A stretch of DNA of 64,000 nt from Massilia polaris (GTDB lineage Bacteria; Pseudomonadota; Gammaproteobacteria; Burkholderiales; Burkholderiaceae_D): NCBI RefSeq assembly GCF_012927275.1, contig NZ_JABBGG010000014.1, positions 1 to 64,000 on the forward strand, in the 5' to 3' direction. This document shows, piece after piece, positions 50,075 to 60,348 of this stretch. Each line of letters opens with the position of its first letter. Positions within the stretch are counted from its first letter, which is position 1. The notes under the pieces were generated by a model. That model saw nothing but the letters and a program-made list of their open reading frames with translations. It searched no databases and was not told where the DNA came from. The position numbers were made by a program, and so were the translations under genes.

Positions 50075-50860
50075 ATGCGCCCGGCCATGACACGCGTATT
50101 CATTACGGGCGCATCCAGCGGCATTGGCGCGGCCCTCGCCGCCGAATACGCGGCGCGCGGCGCCACGCTCGGCCTGGTGGCGCGCCGCCATGAAGTCCTG
50201 GCGCAGCTTGCCGCCAGCCTTCCCAACGCCCACCTGCACAAGGTGTACGCGCTCGACGTCACCGACCATGCGGCGCTGGCCGCGGCGGCGCAGGACTTCA
50301 TCGCCATCCACGGCGGCGCCGATGTGGTCATCGCCAACGCCGGCATCTCGCATGGCACCCTCACTGAATTTGCCGCCGACCTGCCGGTGTTCGACGCCAT
50401 TCTCGCGACCAACGTCAGCGCGACCGTCGCCACCTTCGCGCCGTTCATCGCCACCATGAAGGCGCAATCCGGGCCGTGCCGCCTGGTCGGCATCGGCAGC
50501 GTGGCCGGCATCCGCGGCCTTCCGGGCGCCGGCGCCTACAGCGCATCGAAAGCGGCAGTGCTCAGCTACTGCGAATCGCTGCGGCTTGAACTCAAACGGG
50601 ACGGCATCAAGGTCGTCACCATCGCACCCGGTTATATCGACACGCCGATGACCCGCCACAACAAGTATCCAATGCCGTTCCTGATGCCGGCTGCGCGCTT
50701 TGCCGTCAAGGCCGCCGACACAATCGAACGGGGCGCCAGCTACGCCGTCATCCCGTGGCAGATGGGGGTGGTCGCGAAGGTGCTGCGCTCACTGCCCAAC
50801 GCGGTCTACGACTTCGCCTTTTCGCGCGCGCCGCACAAGGCGCGCAAGGCGACGCCATGA
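50075..50860 (+). CDS. Short-chain dehydrogenase/reductase (SDR) family oxidoreductase
   Basis: A 261-residue classical SDR. The NAD(P) motif is TGASSGIG (11-18), NAG is present at 88-90, the catalytic residues are Asn113, Ser142, Tyr155 and Lys159 (YSASKAAV), and PGYIDTPM follows the active site. Substrate is unknown. An internal ATG 50087 is an equally good start. The C-terminal ~35 residues are basic and may contact membrane. The gene overlaps birA by 4 bp (ATGA). Confidence 0.92.
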   Translation: MRPAMTRVFITGASSGIGAALAAEYAARGATLGLVARRHEVLAQLAASLPNAHLHKVYALDVTDHAALAAAAQDFIAIHGGADVVIANAGISHGTLTEFAADLPVFDAILATNVSATVATFAPFIATMKAQSGPCRLVGIGSVAGIRGLPGAGAYSASKAAVLSYCESLRLELKRDGIKVVTIAPGYIDTPMTRHNKYPMPFLMPAARFAVKAADTIERGASYAVIPWQMGVVAKVLRSLPNAVYDFAFSRAPHKARKATP

Positions 50861-51624
50861 ACGCCGCTGCGATCGAACAGCGCAGCCGCGCGCAGGTGGC
50901 GGTCGAAGTGGTCGGCCAGACCGGTTCGACCAACGCCGACCTGCTGGCGCGCGCATCCACGCTTGAAGGCCCTGTCCTGCTGGTCGCCGAACACCAGACC
51001 GCGGGGCGCGGACGGGCCGGCCGCAGCTGGCTATCCGCTCCCGGCGATTCGCTGACCTTCTCGCTCGCGTGGAAATTCGACCTGCCGCTGCAGCAGCTGG
51101 CCGGCCTGCCGCTGGCGGTCGGCGTCGCGCTGGCCGACGCGCTGTCCGCCTGCGGCGTACAGGTCCAGCTGAAGTGGCCAAACGACGTGCTCAAGGACGG
51201 CAGCAAGCTGGCCGGAGTGCTGATCGAAACCCAGGCGGCGCCTGGCGGCGGCATCTGGGCGGTGATCGGCATCGGCATGAACCTGCGCATGCCGGACGAC
51301 CTGGAGGAACGCATCGGGCGCACCGTGGCCGCCGCGCCATGGCTGGCCCGGATGGACCGCGACGACCTGATGGCGGCGCTGCTGGCCAGCCTTGCGGCCG
51401 CCCTGGGCGAATTCCGCCAGGCCGGCTTTGGCGCCTTCAGCGCGCGCTGGAACCGCCTGCACGCATGGCCGGGCCGCCGGGTATCGATCCTCGACAATGG
51501 CGCCGTCCTGCACGACGGGATCGCCGCCGGGGTCGACGACAGCGGACGCCTGCTGCTCGACGGCGCCGAAGGCCGCATCACGGTGCTGGCCGGCGACGTC
51601 TCGCTGCGCACGCGGGAGCACTGA
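50857..51624 (+). CDS. birA: Biotin--[acetyl-CoA-carboxylase] ligase, single-function BirA
   Basis: BirA attaches biotin to the carboxyl carrier protein. This 255-residue form lacks the N-terminal repressor helix-turn-helix. Catalytic motifs are GQTGSTNADLL (20-30), AEHQTAGRGRAGRSWLS (47-63) and KWPNDVLKDGSKLAG; a C-terminal beta domain follows. It would act only as a ligase. It overlaps the SDR gene upstream and stands 1 bp before coaX, so three genes are coupled. Confidence 0.96.
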   Translation: MNAAAIEQRSRAQVAVEVVGQTGSTNADLLARASTLEGPVLLVAEHQTAGRGRAGRSWLSAPGDSLTFSLAWKFDLPLQQLAGLPLAVGVALADALSACGVQVQLKWPNDVLKDGSKLAGVLIETQAAPGGGIWAVIGIGMNLRMPDDLEERIGRTVAAAPWLARMDRDDLMAALLASLAAALGEFRQAGFGAFSARWNRLHAWPGRRVSILDNGAVLHDGIAAGVDDSGRLLLDGAEGRITVLAGDVSLRTREH

Positions 51625-51625
51625 C

Positions 51626-52354
51626 ATGATCCTCCTGGTCGACGCCGGCAATACGCGCATCAAGTGGGCGCTGGTGGAACAAGGCGCCTCGCCGGGCCAA
51701 TGGGCAGCCAGCGGCGCCTCCGCGAACGCCGACCTGAACCACCTGCCGGAAGCCTGGCAGGGCGCCAGCATTGAACGGGTCATCGTATCCAACGTGGCCG
51801 GACAGCGGCTGCGCGACCAGCTGCAGCTGATGCTGCCGCCGGTCGCGGTCAGCTGGTTTGCTTCCGTGCCCGAACTGGCGGGCCTTCGCAACAGTTACCG
51901 CAATCCTTCACAGCTTGGCTGCGACCGTTTTGCCGCGGCCCTTGGCGCACGCGCGCTGGCGCCGGGGCAGGCGCTGGTGGTCGCCACCTGCGGCACCGCA
52001 ACGACCATCGACGCGGTCGGCGCGGATGGCGTGTTTTTAGGCGGGATGATTTTGCCGGGACTGGGCCTGATGGCCGCTTCGCTGGCGGCCAACACGGCGC
52101 AGCTGCCGCAGGTGGCAGCCGGCAGTGCGGCGGCGCCGCCGTTCGCCGACAATACCGACGACGCGATCCGGTCCGGCTGCCTGTCGGCGCAGGTGGGCGC
52201 TATCGAGCGCGCCAGCCGCCTGCACGGGGGCGCGTTGTGCCTTATCTCGGGGGGCGCCGCTCCGCACATCGCGCCGGCACTGTCCATCCTTCACCGGCTG
52301 GTCGATAATATCGTGCTGGTCGGATTGCATGCCGCCGCCACATCTACGGGATAA
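51626..52354 (+). CDS. coaX: Type III pantothenate kinase CoaX
   Basis: CoaX phosphorylates pantothenate, the first step to coenzyme A; the type III form is not inhibited by CoA. The 242-residue ASKHA-fold protein begins MILLVDAGNTRIKWALVEQG and has LGCDRFAAALGAR, ATCGTATTIDAV and LGGMILPGLGLM motifs. ATG 51626 is chosen at the family start, 1 bp after the birA stop. birA-coaX adjacency is typical of Burkholderiales. Confidence 0.97.
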   Translation: MILLVDAGNTRIKWALVEQGASPGQWAASGASANADLNHLPEAWQGASIERVIVSNVAGQRLRDQLQLMLPPVAVSWFASVPELAGLRNSYRNPSQLGCDRFAAALGARALAPGQALVVATCGTATTIDAVGADGVFLGGMILPGLGLMAASLAANTAQLPQVAAGSAAAPPFADNTDDAIRSGCLSAQVGAIERASRLHGGALCLISGGAAPHIAPALSILHRLVDNIVLVGLHAAATSTG

Positions 52355-52357
52355 GCT

Positions 52358-53056
52358 GTGCTGAAATTTCTCTTCTGGATTCTGCTGTCGATTAACGCCG
52401 CCCTGTTTGCGTATGGGCGCGGCTACCTTGGCAACTTCAAGGGTAACGAACGCGAGCCGGCGCGCACGAAAAACCAGGTCAGCGCCGACAAGCTGAAAGT
52501 GGTGCCCGCCGCCCAGGCCACTGCCGCAAAAGCGGCGGAGCCTTCACCCGCGCCGCCGGCGCCTGCATTGCAAGCAGTGGCGGCCAGCCCGGCGCTGATC
52601 GCCTGCGTCGAAGTCGGCAACCTGACCGCCCAGGAAGCGCGCCGTTTCGACAGCCGCATCGCCGCCCTCGGGCAGCTCAAGCCGGTGCGCCAGAACGTGA
52701 CGACGACGGAAGTGGGCAGCTACATGGTGCATATCGCGCCGCAGGCGACGCGCGCGGCAGCCGACAGCAAGGCGGAAGAATTGAAAAACCTCGGCGTCAC
52801 GAATTACTACGTCATTCCGGACAATACGCCGATGAAGTGGGCGATTTCGCTGGGCGTGTTCAAATCGGAAAACGCGGCCAAGACCTTGCTCGCTGCGCTG
52901 AACAAGCAGGGCGTGCAAGACGCCCGCATCAGCGGCCGCGGCACGCAGGTGACCCGTGTGAACTACCGTTTCCGCGATATCGACACGGCCACCCGCGACC
53001 GGCTCGATCGAATCGCCGCATCCTTCCCCGGCCAGCGCGCACGCAGCTGCAAGTAG
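52358..53056 (+). CDS. SPOR domain protein, second copy
   Basis: A 232-residue protein with an N-terminal membrane helix or uncleaved signal (about 4-20), an Ala/Pro-rich linker, one Cys in LIACVEVGNLTAQEARRF, and a C-terminal SPOR-like domain (about 125-205: YMVHIAPQATRAAADSKAEELKNLGV). Start is GTG 52358, 3 bp after the coaX stop, implying coupling. It probably binds peptidoglycan. The tail is near the 3' end of the convergent rlpA. Confidence 0.88.
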   Translation: MLKFLFWILLSINAALFAYGRGYLGNFKGNEREPARTKNQVSADKLKVVPAAQATAAKAAEPSPAPPAPALQAVAASPALIACVEVGNLTAQEARRFDSRIAALGQLKPVRQNVTTTEVGSYMVHIAPQATRAAADSKAEELKNLGVTNYYVIPDNTPMKWAISLGVFKSENAAKTLLAALNKQGVQDARISGRGTQVTRVNYRFRDIDTATRDRLDRIAASFPGQRARSCK

Positions 53057-53062
53057 CGCGCC

Positions 53063-53971
53063 TTAGCGCCTGACCACCATCGGGTTCAGGCCCATCGCCT
53101 TCAGTTCGCGCATCGCTTCGTTGGCCTCGTCACGGCTGGCGAACGGGCCGCTGAACAGGCGGTGCATGGACCCGCCCTTCACCACTTCAAGCGCGCCGCG
53201 CACAGCGGCACGGTTGCGCAGGCGCGCGCGCGCCTGTTCCGCCTTTTCGGCGAGCGTGTAGGCGCCCAGTTGCAGGTAGAACGCGTTCGCCGTTTGCGGC
53301 GCATTGCGCCTCTGCGCGGCGACGTTGATGACGCCGTCAGGCAGCAGGCGCTCGACTTCCACCTCGTGGCTGCCTTTCCCGAGCAGGCCAAGCTTGAGCG
53401 CGGCCGTAAACGACACGTCGATCACGCGGCCGGCATGGAACGGGCCGCGGTCGTTGATGCGCACCACCACTTGCTTGCCGCTGGAGATATTGGTCACGCG
53501 CGCATATGACGGGATCGGCAAGGTCGGATGGGCCGCGGTCATCTTGTACATGTCGTACAGCTCGCCGGACGAGGTGCGCTGGCCGTGGAATTTCTTGCCG
53601 TACCAGCTGCTGACGCCGCGCTGCACGAACGCCTCCTCGTTGACTATCGGGACATAGGTCTTGCCGAACACGGTGTACGACCGGTTGGCGTATTTCGAGT
53701 ACGGCTCGGCGCGCACTTCGGCGTCAGCCACGTCCTTCAGGTTGGAAGGCGGATTGTCGCCCGGGCCATCGTCCTTGTAGTAACCGCCGCGGCCTGATCC
53801 GGCGGCCGGCAGCAGCGGCATGTCCGGGTCGACCGACGGGTGGCGCTCCGCCTTGTGCAAAGGAGTCGGGAACGGCCACAGCGAACGCTGCTTGCCGCCC
53901 GAGGTGCTGCCGCAACCGGCCAGCACCAGGGCGAGCAGCGCAAGGGACAGCCTTGCCAGCGCGGGCGCCAT
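53063..53971 (-). CDS. rlpA: Septal ring lytic transglycosylase RlpA family lipoprotein
   Basis: RlpA cleaves glycan strands lacking stem peptides. The 302-residue lipoprotein has a lipobox ending LVLAGC (Cys20), a double-psi beta-barrel domain (about 125-210: GVSSWYGKKFHGQRTSSGELYD and VRINDRGPFHAGRVIDVS, with catalytic Asp and His residues), and a C-terminal SPOR domain (about 225-302). Start at 53971 shares one base with the rodA stop codon (TGATG), so it is translated right after rodA. It is convergent with the SPOR gene, 6 bp away. Confidence 0.95.
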   Translation of the reverse strand: MAPALARLSLALLALVLAGCGSTSGGKQRSLWPFPTPLHKAERHPSVDPDMPLLPAAGSGRGGYYKDDGPGDNPPSNLKDVADAEVRAEPYSKYANRSYTVFGKTYVPIVNEEAFVQRGVSSWYGKKFHGQRTSSGELYDMYKMTAAHPTLPIPSYARVTNISSGKQVVVRINDRGPFHAGRVIDVSFTAALKLGLLGKGSHEVEVERLLPDGVINVAAQRRNAPQTANAFYLQLGAYTLAEKAEQARARLRNRAAVRGALEVVKGGSMHRLFSGPFASRDEANEAMRELKAMGLNPMVVRR

Positions 53972-55083
53972 CAAGTCTGCACCAGCTTGCGGTGGCGCTG
54001 GATACTCATCAGGATGCCGAGGCACAGTCCCAATGTCATCAGCGCGGTGCCGCCGTAGCTCAGGAACGGCAGCGGGACGCCGACAACCGGCAGGATTCCG
54101 CTCACCATGCCCATGTTAATAAACACGAAGGTGAAGAAGATCATCGAGATCGCCCCGGCCAGCAGCCGTGAGAACAGGTTGGCCGCATTCGCCGCGATCA
54201 TGAGACCGCGCCCGATCAGCAGCAGGTACAGGAACAGCAGGACCAGGATGCCCACCAGCCCGAATTCTTCGGCAAACACCGCGAACACGAAGTCGGTGGT
54301 GGCCTCGGGGACGAATTCAAGGTGGGCCTGCGAGCCATGCAGCCAGCCCTTGCCCCACACTCCGCCGGAACCGATCGCGATGATCGACTGCAGGATGTGG
54401 AAGCCCTTGCCGAGCGGGTCGGCGGTCGGGTCGATCAGCGTCATCACGCGGTCGCGCTGGTAATCGTGCATCAGCGACCAGGCCACCGGCAGGCTGGCGA
54501 AGAACGCCACCACCAGGCCGGCTATCGCCTTCCACGACAGCCCGGCCAGGAAAATCACGTACATGCCGGCGGCGAGCACCAGCAGCGAGGTGCCGAGGTC
54601 GGGCTGCAGCTGGATCATTCCGACCGGGATGGCTAGCAAGACAGCCGCGACCAGGAATGAACTCAACTTCACCACCCCGGCGCGCTGCTGGAAGTACCAG
54701 GCAAGCATCAGCGGCATCGCGATTTTCATGATTTCGGACGGTTGGATATCGATACCGATGTGCAGCCAGCGGCGCGAGCCTTTTTTGATAATCCCGAACA
54801 TGAACACCGCAATCAGCAGCGCGACGCCGAACGCATAAATCGGCACTGCGAGGCGCATCAGCAACTGCGGCGGCACCAGGGCGGCAATCCACATGAAGAC
54901 GAACGACACGATGATGTTGCGGATCTGGCCTTCGACCCGGCCCGGGAAATCGATACCGGCCGAGTACAGCGTCACCAGGCTGGTGGCAAACAGCAGGAAC
55001 ACGATCATCGCCAGCGGGCCGTCGAAGACGGTGAAGTAGGGCCGCATGCGGCGCCAGAGCGAGCGGCGTTCGTTGATGCGCAT
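53971..55083 (-). CDS. rodA: Rod shape-determining glycosyltransferase RodA
   Basis: RodA is the SEDS-family peptidoglycan polymerase of the elongasome and works with PBP2. The 370-residue multi-pass membrane protein contains the SEDS signatures LQPDLGTSL (about 165-173), GKGFHILQS and PFLSYGGTALM, with about ten helices. AAGGAA precedes ATG 55083; the longer open frame is inside mrdA in another frame. It lies 8 bp after mrdA. Confidence 0.97.
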   Translation of the reverse strand: MRINERRSLWRRMRPYFTVFDGPLAMIVFLLFATSLVTLYSAGIDFPGRVEGQIRNIIVSFVFMWIAALVPPQLLMRLAVPIYAFGVALLIAVFMFGIIKKGSRRWLHIGIDIQPSEIMKIAMPLMLAWYFQQRAGVVKLSSFLVAAVLLAIPVGMIQLQPDLGTSLLVLAAGMYVIFLAGLSWKAIAGLVVAFFASLPVAWSLMHDYQRDRVMTLIDPTADPLGKGFHILQSIIAIGSGGVWGKGWLHGSQAHLEFVPEATTDFVFAVFAEEFGLVGILVLLFLYLLLIGRGLMIAANAANLFSRLLAGAISMIFFTFVFINMGMVSGILPVVGVPLPFLSYGGTALMTLGLCLGILMSIQRHRKLVQT

Positions 55084-55091
55084 GTTATTCC

Positions 55092-56999
55092 TTAGTGTGC
55101 AGGCGCTGCCGCGGGATCCGGCTTCGGCTGGTCCTTGATCACCGGGCGCTTCCCGAGCAGGTAGTAATCCATCGCCTTGCGCGCGATCGGCGCTGCAGTA
55201 GCGGCGCCGAAGCCGGCGTTCTCGACCACCATCGCCAGCGCGATGCGTGGCTTGTCGGCCGGCGCGAACGCGACGTACAGCGCGTTGTCGCGGAACCGTT
55301 CGGCGATCCGGCTGGCGTTGTACTTCTGGCCTTTCAGCCCGATCACCTGCGCGGTACCGGTCTTGCCGGCCGACGTGTAGCCTGCATTCGCAAACGCAAT
55401 GCGGCCGGTGCCGGTAGGTTCGGTATTCACGCCTACCAGCGCGCGCTTGATCACGTCGATGTTTTCCTGCTTGAGCGGCACGCGCCGCGTTTCCTTCGGC
55501 ACGGTCAGGGTGCGGGCGCGAGTGGCGCCGTCCTCGACGATCTTGACCAGGTGCGGCTTCATCACCACGCCGTTGTTGGCCAGGATCGAGACGGCGTGCG
55601 CCAGCTGCAGCATGGTGTAGTTGTTGGCGCCCTGCCCGATGCTCACCGAGATGGTCTCGCCCGCGTGCCACTTCTGCATGGCCTTGTTGTTCTTGTAGCG
55701 CTCGCGCTTCCAGGCGGTCGACGGCAGCACGCCGGTTTTTTCGTGTTCCAGGTCGATGCCAGTCTTTTCGCCGAACCCGAACTGCTTCATGAAGGCGTGG
55801 ATGTTATCGACCCCCATCTCGTTGCCGAGCTGGTAGTAGTAGGTATCGCATGAGGCGACAATCGAATCGTGCATGTTGACGAAGCCGTGGCCGCCAGGCT
55901 TGTCGTCGTTGAAGCGGTGCCCGCCGAGCATGAAGAAACCGGCATCCGAAATGCCCTGCGACGGCGTGCGGCGGCCCTGCTCGAGCGCGGCCAGCGCCAT
56001 GAACGGCTTGAAGGTCGATCCGGGCGGGTAGGTGCCCGACAGCGGACGGTTCATCATCGGCCGGTCCTCCGACGTATTGAGTTCGTTCCAGTTCTGCGAG
56101 TCGATACCGTCGACGAACAGGTTGGGGTCGTAGCCGGGGCGCGAGACGTAAGCCAGCACGTCGCCGGTTTCCGGCTCGATCGCCACGAAGGCGCCCTTGA
56201 AGTCACCGTACGCCTGCTCTACGATCTTCTGCAGCTCGATGTCGACCGACAGGATCAGGTTGCTGCCGGGGGTCGACTCGGTGCGCGACAGGGTCGATAC
56301 CGCGCGTCCGCCGGCGGTCTTGATGACTTTTTCGTAGCCGGTGCGGCCGTGCAGGTGCGCCTCGTAGCTTTTTTCGAGTCCTTCCTTGCCGATGTGGTCG
56401 GTGCCGGCATAATTGGCCGCATCTTCGCTGGCGTCGATCACCTTGGCATCGCGTTGGTTGATGCGGCCGATGTAGCCGATCACGTGCGACGCGACCTCGC
56501 CCTGCGGATACTGGCGGAACAGGCGCGCCTGCACCTCGACGCCAGGGAATCGAAAACGCTGCGCGGTAAACCGGGCCACTTCGTCGTCGGTCAGGCGGGT
56601 ACGCAGCGGCACGCTGGCGAAGCTGCGCGACTCTTCCAGCAGGCGCTTGAAGCGCTTGCGGTCGCGCGGCGTCACTTCGACCAGCGTGGACAGCTCGTCG
56701 ATCACCGACTCGAGGCTGGACTGCAGCTTGGACGGCGTGATTTCAAGCGTGTAGGCCGAGAAGTTACGGGCCAGGACCACGCCGTTGCGGTCCACGATCA
56801 GGCCGCGGTTCGGCACGATCGGCACGATCGCGATGCGGTTGTCCTCGGCCTGCGCCGCGTAGTCGTTGTACTTGATGACCTGCAGCCAGACGAAGCGCGC
56901 CACCAGCACGCCGAAACCGATAAACACAATACCGACGAACGCCGCAAGGCGCATGCGGAAGCGGTGGATCTCCCGGTCGTTGTTCTTAATTTCAGTCAT
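55092..56999 (-). CDS. mrdA: Penicillin-binding protein 2 (transpeptidase MrdA)
   Basis: PBP2 cross-links side-wall peptidoglycan during elongation. The 635 residues have an N-terminal membrane anchor (about 14-36), a dimerisation/pedestal domain, and a transpeptidase domain with the active-site STFK (Ser328), SCD in place of SxN, and KTGTAQ (from Lys546). AHLHGRTGYEKV is the typical PBP2 linker. It is 7 bp after mreD and 8 bp before rodA, within mreBCD-mrdA-rodA. Confidence 0.97.
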   Translation of the reverse strand: MTEIKNNDREIHRFRMRLAAFVGIVFIGFGVLVARFVWLQVIKYNDYAAQAEDNRIAIVPIVPNRGLIVDRNGVVLARNFSAYTLEITPSKLQSSLESVIDELSTLVEVTPRDRKRFKRLLEESRSFASVPLRTRLTDDEVARFTAQRFRFPGVEVQARLFRQYPQGEVASHVIGYIGRINQRDAKVIDASEDAANYAGTDHIGKEGLEKSYEAHLHGRTGYEKVIKTAGGRAVSTLSRTESTPGSNLILSVDIELQKIVEQAYGDFKGAFVAIEPETGDVLAYVSRPGYDPNLFVDGIDSQNWNELNTSEDRPMMNRPLSGTYPPGSTFKPFMALAALEQGRRTPSQGISDAGFFMLGGHRFNDDKPGGHGFVNMHDSIVASCDTYYYQLGNEMGVDNIHAFMKQFGFGEKTGIDLEHEKTGVLPSTAWKRERYKNNKAMQKWHAGETISVSIGQGANNYTMLQLAHAVSILANNGVVMKPHLVKIVEDGATRARTLTVPKETRRVPLKQENIDVIKRALVGVNTEPTGTGRIAFANAGYTSAGKTGTAQVIGLKGQKYNASRIAERFRDNALYVAFAPADKPRIALAMVVENAGFGAATAAPIARKAMDYYLLGKRPVIKDQPKPDPAAAPAH

Positions 57000-57006
57000 C
57001 GCTGCT

Positions 57007-57519
57007 TCAGATCGGGCGCGTGTGGTCGCGGTCGACCGCGCGCCGTTGCGGCGCCATCAGCAAGGACGAGATCACGGGCCACAGCGCGATCGCCACGGCG
57101 CTTTCGACAAACTGCAGCCAGCCGGAGAACTTGCCCGAGCCGATCAGGTGCACCAGCATCTGGATCGCCTGCGCCATCAGCAGCAGCGGCAGGACGTGGA
57201 TCGCCTGCGTCATCACCGGGAACCACAGGACGCGGCGGTGGATCATGATCGCGAAGTAGGACAGCAGCGTATAGGCCAGCGCGTTCTCGCCCAGCAGGGT
57301 CGCTTCATGCACGTCCATCAGGAGGCCCATGAAGAAGGCGACGCCGATGCCGACCTTGCGCGGCTGCTTGATGCCCCAGAAGACCAGCACCAGCGCGACG
57401 AAGTCGGGAACGCCGATCCACTTCCCCCAGGGGAGCAGGTTGAGCATGAAGGAGCAGGTCAGGCTGAACGCGATGAACAGCGGGCTGACCGGCAGCAGGA
57501 TGTAATGTGGACGGTTCAT
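57007..57519 (-). CDS. mreD: Rod shape-determining protein MreD
   Basis: MreD is a small integral membrane protein of the elongasome. The 170 residues are mostly hydrophobic, with about five helices, and contain the conserved segment LDVHEATLLGENALAYTLLSYFAI (about 89-112). Its start overlaps the mreC stop (ATGA), and mrdA follows 7 bp later. Confidence 0.95.
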   Translation of the reverse strand: MNRPHYILLPVSPLFIAFSLTCSFMLNLLPWGKWIGVPDFVALVLVFWGIKQPRKVGIGVAFFMGLLMDVHEATLLGENALAYTLLSYFAIMIHRRVLWFPVMTQAIHVLPLLLMAQAIQMLVHLIGSGKFSGWLQFVESAVAIALWPVISSLLMAPQRRAVDRDHTRPI

Positions 57520-58538
57520 CGTGTGGTCTCCGGAGCCGTGGCCGTGGCCGTGGCCGTCGCAGGTGCGGCGGCGGGCGGCGCCGCCACGGCCGGGCGCGCG
57601 GACGGCGGCAGCTGCGGTGCGCGCGGCGTGTCGAGCGGCGCCATTTTCGGAAGCAGGCTGCGCTTGGCCGGCGGCGGCGCCTCTTCAGGCGGACGCGGAG
57701 GCAGGTCGGGCAGCGACATCAAAATCAGCAGCTGGCGGTTGCGGTCGACGCCGGCCAGCGGCTGGCACACCACGCGGCCGAATGCGCCGGCGGCGTTGTT
57801 TTCGACCTGGACCACTTTCGCCACGGCCAGGCCGGCCGGATAGACGCCATCCATGCCGGACGTGATCAAGACGTCGCCGACCTGCACGTCCGCGTTCGGC
57901 GCGACAAAGCGCAGCTCCAGCGTGCCGGCGTTGCCGCGGCCATGGGCGACGCTGCGCAAGCCATTGCGCAGCACCTGGACCGGGATGGCCTGCTCCTTGT
58001 CGGTCAGCAGGGTCACTTCGGACGTGAACGGGAATACGCGGGTGACCTGGCCGACCACGCCGGCGTTGTCGATCACCGGAAGGCCGAGCGCGACGCCGTT
58101 GCGCGCGCCGCGGTCGAGCACGATCTTGCGCGCCGACGGGTCACGCGCGTCGTACAGGATCTCGCTCATCATCGACTTGACCGGAATGTGGGCACGCGCG
58201 CCCATCAGCTTGCGCAGGTGCGCGTTTTCGGCCATTTCAAGGCGCGCCTGCTGCATCAGCTGCGCGCTGGACGCCTGCTGGCTTTTGAGGTCGTGGACTT
58301 CCTTCTGCAGCGCGGACAGCGACGAAAAGTAGCTGCCCATGGTCGTTACGACCTCGCGCGGCATCAGCGCGGCCATCTGCAGGGGATAAAGGACGGTGCC
58401 GGCGACCTGGCGGATTGTGGCCAGCGTGTTCATGCGCGCGTCGACCAGCAGCAGCATGATGGAGATAAGAGCGAACACCGTCACCTTGACCCGCGCTGGG
58501 GCGCCTTGCTTGAAGAGTGGCGGTGGGCTGTATTCCAT
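57516..58538 (-). CDS. mreC: Rod shape-determining protein MreC
   Basis: MreC is a bitopic membrane protein that contacts PBP2 and links MreB to the periplasmic synthases. The 340-residue protein has one N-terminal membrane helix (about 17-35), a coiled-coil (about 65-110), and a beta-rich MreC domain with VTLLTDKEQAIPV and GVYPAGLAVAKVV. A C-terminal Pro/Ala-rich tail of about 60 residues, partly built of Ala-Thr repeats (ATATATAPETT), is species-variable. A GC-rich hairpin separates it from mreB upstream. Confidence 0.96.
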   Translation of the reverse strand: MEYSPPPLFKQGAPARVKVTVFALISIMLLLVDARMNTLATIRQVAGTVLYPLQMAALMPREVVTTMGSYFSSLSALQKEVHDLKSQQASSAQLMQQARLEMAENAHLRKLMGARAHIPVKSMMSEILYDARDPSARKIVLDRGARNGVALGLPVIDNAGVVGQVTRVFPFTSEVTLLTDKEQAIPVQVLRNGLRSVAHGRGNAGTLELRFVAPNADVQVGDVLITSGMDGVYPAGLAVAKVVQVENNAAGAFGRVVCQPLAGVDRNRQLLILMSLPDLPPRPPEEAPPPAKRSLLPKMAPLDTPRAPQLPPSARPAVAAPPAAAPATATATATAPETTR

Positions 58539-58584
58539 GAATTTCAGGTATGAAGATGACGGCGCGCTGCGCCAGGGTCACCGT

Positions 58585-58606
58585 GCGGGGCGCGCACACG
58601 CCCCGC
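58585..58606 (-). other. GC-rich hairpin between mreB and mreC
   Basis: An 8-bp perfect stem GCGGGGCG/CGCCCCGC (58585-58592 with 58599-58606) lies in the 133-bp gap between mreB and mreC, without a T-run. It could lower the level of mreC and later genes relative to mreB, for example by RNA processing or partial pausing. The role is inferred. Confidence 0.5.
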
Positions 58607-58671
58607 GCCGAAACAGGCATCCGTGCCGGGGCACAGGGCGGGCCGCCGCAAGTGCGGCCAGCGCAGGCCGA

Positions 58672-60024
<1,353 letters not shown>

Positions 60025-60327
60025 ATGTCCCTGACACTTTCAGATGTAAAACGCATTGCCCACCTGGCGCAGCTCGATATGGACGAGGCCCACGCCGCGA
60101 CCGCATTGAATGAATTGAACGGCATTTTCGCGCTGGCCGAGCAAATGCAGGCGATCGATACCACCGGTGTGGCGCCGCTGTCGCAGCCGCTGGCCGCCGT
60201 CATGGATACGCTGACGCTGCGCCTGCGCGACGACGTGGTCACCGAGGAAAACCGCCGCGACGATTACCAAGCGCCGGCGCCGAAAACCCAGGACGGCCTG
60301 TACCTGGTACCAAAAGTTATTGAGTAA
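60025..60327 (+). CDS. gatC: Asp/Glu-tRNA amidotransferase subunit C
   Basis: GatC is the small scaffold subunit that stabilises GatA-GatB in making Gln-tRNA and/or Asn-tRNA from misacylated precursors. The 100 residues show the family pattern [20 protein letters not shown] and [25 protein letters not shown], ending with LYLVPKVIE. It is first in gatCAB, 21 bp before gatA. Confidence 0.97.
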   Translation: MSLTLSDVKRIAHLAQLDMDEAHAATALNELNGIFALAEQMQAIDTTGVAPLSQPLAAVMDTLTLRLRDDVVTEENRRDDYQAPAPKTQDGLYLVPKVIE

Positions 60328-60348
60328 TCACGGATTCGACCACCAGCC

